In this document: in pieces, positions 1 through 5,175 of the stretch
How the letters are laid out: the number at the start of each line of letters is the position of its first letter
Numbering within the stretch: position 1 is the stretch's first letter
Source of the DNA: an uncultured bacterium
GTDB lineage: Bacteria; Bacteroidota; Bacteroidia; Bacteroidales; Bacteroidaceae
NCBI GenBank assembly: GCA_945788485.1
Contig: CALZMB010000175.1
Span: 1-5,175, forward strand
DNA length: 5,175 nucleotides
Direction of reading: 5' to 3'
The notes under the pieces: generated by a model
The model's input: the letters and a program-made list of their open reading frames with translations, nothing else
The model's database searches: none
What the model was told of the DNA's origin: nothing
Translations under genes and position numbers: made by a program

Positions 1-1
1 A

Positions 2-9
2 TTAATTTG
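2..9 (+). promoter_or_regulatory. possible Bacteroidetes -7 promoter element
   Basis: The bases TTAATTTG match the Bacteroidetes -7 consensus TAnnTTTG at five of six defined positions. The -33 TTTG element would lie outside the window and cannot be checked. If real, transcription would begin near base 16 and give lysA a leader of about 120 bases. No better match occurs between here and the lysA start. One short motif at the very edge of the sequence is weak evidence. Confidence 0.25.
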
Positions 10-11
10 AC

Positions 12-34
12 GGTGGGCATTTATAGAACCCACC
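12..34 (+). other. stem-loop upstream of lysA
   Basis: GGTGGG (12-17) pairs perfectly with CCCACC (29-34) around an 11-base loop. It is followed by a C-rich run rather than T residues, so it does not look like a standard intrinsic terminator. It could be the 5' end of the lysA leader, the end of an upstream transcript, or part of a dispersed repeat. Its GGGCAT and the nearby CCTACCC (33-39) recur with almost the same spacing at 5144-5169. Confidence 0.5.
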
Positions 35-40
35 TACCCC

Positions 41-79
41 CCCCGCCCCCGGACTGCACAAAAACAGCCGGAGGCGGGG
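41..79 (+). promoter_or_regulatory. strong GC-rich stem-loop in the lysA leader
   Basis: CCCCGCC (41-47) pairs with GGCGGGG (73-79). After a C/A mismatch, CCGG (49-52) pairs with CCGG (68-71). Past a bulged A, CTG (54-56) pairs with CAG (65-67), leaving an A-rich loop CACAAAAA (57-64). That is 14 pairs, 11 of them in the two GC-only blocks. No T tract follows, which argues against a simple terminator. The left arm includes half of a C8 run (37-44), so the stem could slip register. A cis-acting role on lysA is inferred from position only, and it does not resemble the much larger lysine riboswitch. Confidence 0.55.
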
Positions 80-136
80 CACGACACACACGAAAACAAC
101 ACATACAAACACAAAACGCAAACATAAATCAACACT
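80..136 (+). other. CA-rich, apparently unstructured leader before lysA
   Basis: Between the stem-loop and the lysA ATG lies a stretch made almost only of C and A; bases 81-136 contain just four T and three G. It has no Shine-Dalgarno motif and little capacity to fold. An A-rich, unfolded approach to the start codon fits Bacteroidetes, which rely little on Shine-Dalgarno pairing. The composition also matches the general strand bias of the window, so it may be a by-product of mutation pressure and not a selected signal. Confidence 0.45.
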
Positions 137-1294
137 ATGAACTTCCCTGTCGAAAAATTCAAGAACATCGAAACACCCTTCTACTACTACGACACCGAAC
201 TCTTGCGCCAGACGCTCGACACCATCGTCAAAGCCGCCGAAGAGAACGGAGGATACTGCGTTCACTATGCCGTAAAGGCTAACGCCAACCCCAAAGTGCT
301 CGCCATTATCGCAAAAGCAGGACTCGGAGCTGACTGCGTAAGCGGAAACGAAGTAGAGGCAGCCCTCAACGCCGGGTTCCCGGCAGAAAAAATCGTGTTC
401 GCAGGAGTAGCGAAAAAAGACAAAGAAATCCTGCTCGGAATAGACAGCAACATCTTCTGCTTCAACTGCGAGAGCATCGAAGAACTCGAAATCATACAAC
501 AGCTCGCACACAGCAGAGCGAAAACAGCTAACGTCGCATTCAGAATAAACCCGGACGTCGGAGCCCACACACACGCAAACATCACGACAGGCCTCGCAGA
601 AAACAAATTCGGCATCCCAATGCAAGACATGGAGAAAGTCATCATGCTCGCCGACAACATGCCGAACATAAAATTCATCGGACTGCATTTCCACATCGGA
701 AGCCAGATTCTCGAAATGGACGACTTCAAAGCACTCGCACTGAGAATAAACGAGCTGCAAGACCGCCTCAACAAACAGGGCATCTTCGTAGAGAACATCA
801 ACCTCGGAGGAGGACTCGGCATCGACTACAACGACCCCGACAAAAACCCCATTCCGGATTTCAGACTCATGTTCAAAACCTACAACAGCCTCCTGAAACT
901 CAGAGAAGGACAGAAACTACACTTCGAACCGGGACGCTCCGTCGTAGGACAGATGGGCTCACTCATCACATCAACAATATTCGTCAAACAAGGCACACAC
1001 AAGAAATTCTGCATCGTAGATGCCGGAATGACCGACCTCATAAGGCCCGCACTCTACGACGCATACCACAAAATAGAGAACATCAGCAACCCTGACGGCA
1101 AAACCACGACATACGACATCGTAGGCCCGATATGCGAGTCAAGCGACGTCTTCCAGAAAGACTATCCCATGAACGAGACACGACGCGGAGACATCATCGC
1201 CATCCGTTCGGCAGGAGCTTACGGAGAAATAATGGCGTCACGATACAACTGCAGAAACCTGCCTAAGGGGTACACCACCGAAGACCTGATATGA
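137..1294 (+). CDS. lysA: diaminopimelate decarboxylase
   Basis: This cytosolic PLP enzyme (EC 4.1.1.20) decarboxylates meso-diaminopimelate to L-lysine, the last step of lysine synthesis. The 385-residue protein is of normal or slightly short length for the family and complete. An alanine-racemase-like barrel comes first: YAVKAN at 44-49 carries the PLP lysine K47, HFHIGSQ at 184-190 holds the cofactor-stacking histidine, GGG at 224-226 binds phosphate, and EPGR at 264-267 is the conserved substrate/cofactor loop. The C-terminal beta domain has CESSD at 333-337 with catalytic C333, and GAYG at 360-363 with the PLP-contacting tyrosine. The CESSD motif and the neighbouring substrate residues favour DAP decarboxylase over ornithine/arginine or carboxynorspermidine decarboxylases. 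The ATG at 137 puts MNFPVEKFKNIETPFYYYD at the N-terminus, as expected. The TGA overlaps the next start as ATGA, implying translational coupling. It appears to be the first gene of the operon. Confidence 0.95.
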   Translation: MNFPVEKFKNIETPFYYYDTELLRQTLDTIVKAAEENGGYCVHYAVKANANPKVLAIIAKAGLGADCVSGNEVEAALNAGFPAEKIVFAGVAKKDKEILLGIDSNIFCFNCESIEELEIIQQLAHSRAKTANVAFRINPDVGAHTHANITTGLAENKFGIPMQDMEKVIMLADNMPNIKFIGLHFHIGSQILEMDDFKALALRINELQDRLNKQGIFVENINLGGGLGIDYNDPDKNPIPDFRLMFKTYNSLLKLREGQKLHFEPGRSVVGQMGSLITSTIFVKQGTHKKFCIVDAGMTDLIRPALYDAYHKIENISNPDGKTTTYDIVGPICESSDVFQKDYPMNETRRGDIIAIRSAGAYGEIMASRYNCRNLPKGYTTEDLI

Positions 1295-1914
1295 AACATA
1301 TCTCTATCATCATCATAACCGACGACGACAACCTCGTGTTGAGAGACAACCTGCCCGCTCTGCTAAGCCAGGACTACGACTCGCAATATGAGATTGTCGT
1401 CGTGCGCAATACAAGGAGGGGGGAGATGACAGACATCATCGAACCATTCATGCAGCGCCACAAAAACCTGCGCTCCACCTTCCTGCCAGACAAGCCGCAA
1501 TACATCACCGACGAAGAAGTCGAAATCCTGCTCGGCGCAAAAGCCGCACAACACGACAACATCATCGTCATACCGCCAACATTCCACACCAACGACAGCA
1601 AATGGCTCAAGCGACTCGCCGACGACATCGAAATCACTGACGGCGACAACAAGCAGCTCCTAAGCGACAACCGGCCGCTGCTGCTCGGCGACGCGCACTA
1701 TCACGAAACTCTCGGATTCTTCAAACGGCGCAGACACCTCAAGACAGTGAAGAAAGTGCTGAAAAAATGGTGCAAGCAAAAAGGCATCAGCGCAAAAACG
1801 CTATTCGCCGACAAGAACACAAGACACAGCCTCGCCATAGCGTTCAGAAAACAAGACTACATGGACGACATGACGCTCAGAGACATCATACAGACACACC
1901 TCATCACTTTCTGA
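1291..1914 (+). CDS. small family-2-like glycosyltransferase, possibly inactive
   Basis: This 207-residue protein starts like a GT-A fold, family 2 glycosyltransferase: the first strand HISIIIITDDDN (3-14), then LPALLSQDY (21-29) and a second strand YEIVVVRN (33-40). Further on, ILLGAKAAQHDNIIVI (79-94) matches the helix and strand that precede the DXD metal site, and SKWLKRL (103-109) matches the segment after it. The DXD itself is missing: VIPPTFHTND occupies that place. SLAIAFRKQDY (180-190) recalls the family's later NLAFRK segment, after which the protein stops without the C-terminal membrane helices common in larger relatives. A basic patch (145-164, many K and R) precedes it. It overlaps lysA by four bases and lies 32 bases before the next gene. 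The fold is fairly clear; sugar transfer is doubtful. It could be a reduced, non-catalytic partner of the next protein. Confidence 0.7.
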   Translation: MKHISIIIITDDDNLVLRDNLPALLSQDYDSQYEIVVVRNTRRGEMTDIIEPFMQRHKNLRSTFLPDKPQYITDEEVEILLGAKAAQHDNIIVIPPTFHTNDSKWLKRLADDIEITDGDNKQLLSDNRPLLLGDAHYHETLGFFKRRRHLKTVKKVLKKWCKQKGISAKTLFADKNTRHSLAIAFRKQDYMDDMTLRDIIQTHLITF

Positions 1915-1946
1915 ACATCACACTCTCGCCTATCACAATACAGAAG

Positions 1947-3125
1947 ATGGTCATTCTACACTACATACCCTCTCTCGGCAAAAAGGCAGGACAGACATCA
2001 CAGCTTGTCCAAAAGCTTCATGCCGCTCTGGGGAAAACAGTCGAATCACACCTCTTCACAGGCGAGATATCAAGAAAAGAGTTTGTCGCGAAACTCAACG
2101 GCATACACCCCGACATCCTGCACATACACGGATGCTGGGACATACACCTCGCGCTCGCCCAATATCTTGCCGCAAAACATGGCTGCCCCGTCATCATCTC
2201 ACCCCACGCCGCCCTCTCGCCAGACACCCTCGAGACCGACTTCTGGACAGCACGCCTGCCGAGAATAATACTCTACCAGTTCCTCGCCGTCAGAAAAGCC
2301 TTCGTGCTGCACGCCGCCACACAACAGGAGACAGCCGACCTGAAAGACCTCGGATGGAAGAAACGCATCGCGTTCATACCCCTCGACGGCCTCAAAGCCA
2401 CCGACACGCAGGCAGCGGCAAACGTCGCGGAGCAGTTCCGCATCCTGTACAAGAAAGTCATCGACACACGCAGCCGCAACACAATCGGCGACAAAGAGCG
2501 CGACATTCTCTTCTCCCTCATCAGACAAGCCGCCACCCCGGCATTCTCCGACCAGGTCGAAGAACACTCCTCCCAGGTCGAAGAACACACCCTCTCCGCC
2601 CTCTCCGAGCACACCTGGAAAAGCATACAAATCTACGCCATCGACCATCGCGCCGACCAGCTGCTATTTGAAGGCCTCAGACGCGTCAACTACACCGTCC
2701 CAGTACGCGTCCGCCACCTGCCGTCACGCTACACCATAAAGCAGACGCTGCAGACAAAAAAACAAATCCCCCTCGACATCGACACGCAAGACACCGGCGA
2801 ACGAGACATCATCACAGCTATCACGCAGCTACACCACATCCTCTGTCTTAAAGAGACGGAAGAAGGATGGCAGTCGCCAATACAACTCCTCGCAAAGCTC
2901 TACACCGCACTGCGATACACCGACTACGACGAAGACAACATCAGACGCCACCTGCAAAAGAAACACCTCACTGCCTTCGCCGCACGCATAATGCACATCC
3001 TCGCCGCACTCTTCAGCCTCACCGTCGGCTTCATGCCCGTCAACCCCATCGACGACAAGAAGACACACCAACTGCTGCAAAACTTGAACAACATCTCATA
3101 CAACATCACACAGAACATACCATGA
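1947..3125 (+). CDS. protein with GT4-like N-terminal domain and helical C-terminal half
   Basis: Residues 1-147 of this 392-residue protein resemble the acceptor-side domain of GT-B family 4 glycosyltransferases: VILHYIPSL (2-10), PDILHIHGCWD (55-65), CPVIISPHAALSPDTL (80-95, in the place of the usual sPHGmL.pw), FVLHAATQQE (119-128) and LGWKKRIAFIPLD (135-147). The expected donor-nucleotide Rossmann domain with its EX7E motif is not recognisable. Residues 148-392 look mainly helical instead, with a hydrophobic stretch at 343-365 that may be a buried helix or a weak membrane segment. From memory, some Bacteroidales proteins annotated as glycosyltransferases have a similar C-terminal half; this is unverified. 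Residues 200-213 come from an in-frame palindromic repeat. The ATG at 1947 places the first beta strand at the N-terminus; starting upstream at 1767 would overlap the previous gene heavily and add unlike sequence. Its TGA overlaps the fbp start as ATGA. The role is unknown, perhaps in surface glycan or wall assembly. Confidence 0.72.
   Translation: MVILHYIPSLGKKAGQTSQLVQKLHAALGKTVESHLFTGEISRKEFVAKLNGIHPDILHIHGCWDIHLALAQYLAAKHGCPVIISPHAALSPDTLETDFWTARLPRIILYQFLAVRKAFVLHAATQQETADLKDLGWKKRIAFIPLDGLKATDTQAAANVAEQFRILYKKVIDTRSRNTIGDKERDILFSLIRQAATPAFSDQVEEHSSQVEEHTLSALSEHTWKSIQIYAIDHRADQLLFEGLRRVNYTVPVRVRHLPSRYTIKQTLQTKKQIPLDIDTQDTGERDIITAITQLHHILCLKETEEGWQSPIQLLAKLYTALRYTDYDEDNIRRHLQKKHLTAFAARIMHILAALFSLTVGFMPVNPIDDKKTHQLLQNLNNISYNITQNIP
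2544..2585 (+). repeat. in-frame tandem of a 21-bp palindromic repeat inside a gene
   Basis: Two adjacent 21-bp units (2544-2564 and 2565-2585) share 17 of 21 bases. The first is a near-perfect palindrome: left arm TTCTCCGACC, central A, right arm GGTCGAAGAA, with nine of ten arm positions complementary. The second keeps the right arm but has lost most of the left. The 16-base core CCAGGTCGAAGAACAC occurs at 2552-2567 and 2573-2588, and a third time beyond fbp at 5109-5124. Because 21 is a multiple of three, the units encode FSDQVEE and HSSQVEE without breaking the frame. A 9-bp direct duplication, CCCTCTCCG twice (2590-2607), follows at once, suggesting a local hot spot for slippage. Confidence 0.85.
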
Positions 3126-5092
3126 GCAATTACGACATCGAACACGACATGAGATACCTGAGGCTCCTCGCGCACAACTTCCCCACCGTAGCCGCCGCCT
3201 CGACAGAGATCATCAACCTCTCTGCCATACTCAACCTGCCCAAGAGCACAGAACACTTCCTCGCCGACATACACGGCGAGCACGAGGCTTTCCAGCACGT
3301 CCTCAAAAACGCATCAGGAAACATAAAACGCAAGGTGAAAGAAATCTTCGGCAACACCCTGCGCGACGCCGAGACAAAAGAGCTCTGCACACTCATCTAC
3401 TACCCCGAACAGAAACTCCAGACCGTCAAAGCCGTCGAAAACGACCTCAACGACTGGTATCACATCACACTCCACCAGCTCGTAGCCATCCTGCGCGACG
3501 TCTGCTCGAAATACACACGCTCAAAAGTGCGCAAGTCCCTCCCTGAAGAGTTCTCCTACATCATACAAGAGCTGCTCCACGAACGCACCGACGACATGAA
3601 CAAGGCGGCATACGTCAACGGCATCATCGACACCATCATCACCACACAACGCGCCGACGACTTCATAATAGCGCTCTGCAACGTCATACAACGTCTGTCC
3701 ATCGACCAGCTGCACATCCTCGGAGACATCTTCGACCGAGGACCGGGAGCGCATATCATCATGGACACCTTGCATAACTACCACTCATGGGACATACAGT
3801 GGGGCAACCACGACATCCTGTGGATGGGAGCCGGAGCAGGCAACGACGCCTGCATCTGCCACGTCATACGCATCTGCCTGCGTTATGCCAACCTCACTAC
3901 GCTCGAAGAAGGATACGGCATCAACCTCGTGCCACTCGCCACCTTCGCCATGGAGCACTACAACGACGACCCATGCACCGGCTTCGAACCCATCGTCCTC
4001 GACGGCAAGACAAGCCTCGACGACAAGCAGAAGCGCCTCACAGCCATGATGCACAAAGCCATCTCCATCATACAGTTCAAGAAAGAAGCAGAGCTGTTCC
4101 AACGACACCCCACATGGAACATGGAAGACCGCGACATCATCTCCACCGTCAACACACAAGACAACACCTGCGTCGTTGACGGCAAGACATACACGATGAA
4201 AAACGCCACCTTCCCGACAGGCATCACCCTCACTGAAGACGAAGAGCAACTCATGAGGCGGCTGCACCACAGCTTCCGCGTCTCAGAGAAACTCCAGAAA
4301 CACATACGCGCCATACTCACGCACGGATGCATGTACGCCATCTGCAACGGAAACCTCCTCTTCCACGCTTCTGTTCCGCTCAACGCCGACGGCACGCTGA
4401 AAGAGGTAGAGATGATGCCCGGCAAACGCTTCGCCGGGAAAGAGCTGCTCCACAACATCGGAATGCTCGTCCGCTCAGCCTTCCAGCAAGACACCTCGCC
4501 TGCCGAGCAACAATACGCGAAAGACTATTTCCTATACCTCTGGTGCGGAAAAGACTCGCCACTCTTCGACAAATCCAAGATGTCAACCTTCGAAAGATAT
4601 TTTGTTGAAGAAAAAGCCGCGCACAAAGAAGAGAAAGGCTACTACTTCCGCCTGCGCGACAACGAAGCCGTCATAGACAGCATCATGGACGCCTTCGGAC
4701 TGAAAGGACCCAACCGCCACATCATCAACGGCCACGTCCCAGTACACGTCGCAAGCGGAGAGAACCCCATCAAGGCAAACGGCAAGCTCATGGTCATCGA
4801 CGGCGGCTTCTCAGAAGCCTACCATAACGAGACAGGCATCGCCGGATACACACTCGTCTATCACAGCCGGGGATTCCAGCTCGTGCAGCACGAGCCTTTC
4901 ACCTCTGCCAAGGACGCTATCCTGCGAGGCACCGACATCAAGTCAACCACGCAAATCATCGAGATGTCCAACCGCCGAATGCTCGTCGCCGACACCGACA
5001 AAGGCGCAGAGCTGCGACAGCAGATAGAAGACCTCCAGCACCTCCTCTACGCCTACCGCCACGGCTACATAAAAGAAAGCGAAAAGAAATAG
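3122..5092 (+). CDS. fbp: fructose-1,6-bisphosphatase, class III
   Basis: This enzyme (EC 3.1.3.11) hydrolyses fructose 1,6-bisphosphate to fructose 6-phosphate, the committed step of gluconeogenesis, in the cytosol. At 656 residues it matches the long class III family of Firmicutes and Bacteroidetes (the Bacillus subtilis enzyme is about 670), not the roughly 330-residue class I type. The calcineurin-like metal-binding motifs appear in order: FLADIHGEHEAF (46-57, with D49 and H51), LGDIFDRGPG (200-209, with D202 and D205-R206) and WGNHD (227-231, with N229 and H230). Late histidines and glycines in INGHVPVH (535-542) and IDGGFSEAYH (559-568) complete the expected pattern. No signal peptide or membrane segment is apparent. 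The ATG at 3122 overlaps the preceding TGA, and MSNYDIEHDMRYLRLLAHNFP is a plausible family N-terminus. The reading frame is open upstream to 2867, but that part is a shadow of the previous gene. All motifs seen are intact, so I expect an active enzyme. Confidence 0.95.
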   Translation: MSNYDIEHDMRYLRLLAHNFPTVAAASTEIINLSAILNLPKSTEHFLADIHGEHEAFQHVLKNASGNIKRKVKEIFGNTLRDAETKELCTLIYYPEQKLQTVKAVENDLNDWYHITLHQLVAILRDVCSKYTRSKVRKSLPEEFSYIIQELLHERTDDMNKAAYVNGIIDTIITTQRADDFIIALCNVIQRLSIDQLHILGDIFDRGPGAHIIMDTLHNYHSWDIQWGNHDILWMGAGAGNDACICHVIRICLRYANLTTLEEGYGINLVPLATFAMEHYNDDPCTGFEPIVLDGKTSLDDKQKRLTAMMHKAISIIQFKKEAELFQRHPTWNMEDRDIISTVNTQDNTCVVDGKTYTMKNATFPTGITLTEDEEQLMRRLHHSFRVSEKLQKHIRAILTHGCMYAICNGNLLFHASVPLNADGTLKEVEMMPGKRFAGKELLHNIGMLVRSAFQQDTSPAEQQYAKDYFLYLWCGKDSPLFDKSKMSTFERYFVEEKAAHKEEKGYYFRLRDNEAVIDSIMDAFGLKGPNRHIINGHVPVHVASGENPIKANGKLMVIDGGFSEAYHNETGIAGYTLVYHSRGFQLVQHEPFTSAKDAILRGTDIKSTTQIIEMSNRRMLVADTDKGAELRQQIEDLQHLLYAYRHGYIKESEKK

Positions 5093-5100
5093 CCCCTGTA

Positions 5101-5121
5101 TTCTTCGGCCAGGTCGAAGAA
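5101..5121 (+). repeat. 21-bp palindromic repeat after fbp
   Basis: Eight bases after the fbp stop lies a 21-bp palindrome: left arm TTCTTCGGCC, central A, right arm GGTCGAAGAA, complementary at nine of ten positions, with the tenth a G-T pair that still works in RNA. After one mismatch two more pairs extend it to 5098-5124. The right arm and following CAC are identical to both units inside the third gene, and the whole 21-mer differs from the first unit at only two positions. It could fold as a 3' stabilising hairpin or weak terminator, but no T tract follows. Odd-length symmetry also allows a protein-binding site or a REP-like dispersed element. Confidence 0.8.
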
Positions 5122-5142
5122 CACCCGCCCTCCCCTGTTCAA

Positions 5143-5156
5143 CGGGCATCCGCCCG
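5143..5156 (+). other. small GC stem-loop after fbp
   Basis: CGGGC (5143-5147) pairs with GCCCG (5152-5156) around the loop ATCC. The stem is short but all GC. No T run follows, so intrinsic termination is not well supported, although the hairpin could contribute to the end of the operon transcript. The window ends 19 bases later, and nothing else is visible in 5157-5175 apart from CCTACCC at 5163-5169, which also follows the stem-loop at the left end of the window. Confidence 0.4.
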
Positions 5157-5175
5157 CTGATTCCTACCCTCAAAC

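Noticed and set aside
12..79. Lysine riboswitch or intrinsic terminator before lysA
   Set aside because: The leader is too short for the L-box structure, which needs about 170 bases and five helices, and neither stem is followed by a T tract.
2..760. Long open frame on the minus strand (252 residues) antisense to lysA
   Set aside because: It lies opposite the clearly conserved lysA frame. Its product is rich in V, C and F with no recognisable motif, and the shortage of stops is explained by the scarcity of matching bases on this strand.
1767..1946. Earlier in-frame start for the third gene at 1767
   Set aside because: It would overlap the preceding gene by about 150 bases and add a very basic, unlike sequence. 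The family-like strand VILHYIPSL begins right after the ATG at 1947.
2544..2588. CRISPR array
   Set aside because: Two adjacent 21-bp units with no spacers, lying in an open reading frame, do not form an array, and no cas gene is present.
2132..2671. Arginine- and histidine-rich open frame on the + strand inside the third gene
   Set aside because: It is an alternate frame of a C- and A-rich gene. Its composition is typical of such shadows and no protein motif is visible.
2867..3121. Earlier in-frame start for fbp at 2867
   Set aside because: The added 85 residues are arginine-, histidine- and threonine-rich shadow translation of the previous gene. The ATG at 3122 gives an expected length and an ATGA overlap.
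5093..5175. Rho-independent terminator for the operon
   Set aside because: Hairpins at 5101-5121 and 5143-5156 exist, but neither is followed by a T run, so I list them only as a repeat and a stem-loop.

Overview
This 5,175-base window holds four closely packed genes, all on the + strand: lysA (137-1294), a small family-2-like glycosyltransferase (1291-1914), a protein with a glycosyltransferase family-4-like N-terminal half (1947-3125), and a class III fructose-1,6-bisphosphatase gene, fbp (3122-5092). Two of the three junctions are ATGA stop/start overlaps and the third is a 32-base gap, so the four are almost certainly one operon. I see no tRNA, rRNA, CRISPR array or insertion sequence.

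The organism is most likely a member of the Bacteroidales, possibly a Prevotella-like species. No start codon has a clear Shine-Dalgarno sequence. The fructose bisphosphatase is the long metallophosphatase-type enzyme found in Firmicutes and Bacteroidetes. The N-terminus of the third gene resembles glycosyltransferases I associate with Bacteroidales. A weak match to the Bacteroidetes -7 promoter element lies at the left edge. The genus is inferred from memory and not proven. The + strand is strikingly rich in A and C and poor in T, in coding and non-coding parts alike, as expected for genes on the lagging strand of a genome with strong strand mutation bias.

Layout: bases 1-136 form a leader with a possible promoter edge, two stem-loops (12-34, and a strong one at 41-79 that includes part of a C8 run), then a CA-rich stretch up to lysA. 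The four genes follow. Bases 5093-5175 are non-coding and hold a 21-bp near-palindrome (5101-5121) and a small GC stem-loop (5143-5156).

Functionally, LysA makes lysine from diaminopimelate and so sits at the split between peptidoglycan precursor and amino acid. Fbp drives gluconeogenesis toward hexose phosphates, the source of sugar nucleotides. The two middle proteins look like glycosyltransferases that have lost standard catalytic parts: the first has no DXD motif and the second has no recognisable donor-binding domain. The most unusual observation is that the palindromic repeat beyond fbp also occurs inside the coding sequence of the third gene, where it forms an in-frame tandem of two 21-bp units (2544-2585). 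This looks like a dispersed intergenic palindrome that has become part of a protein.
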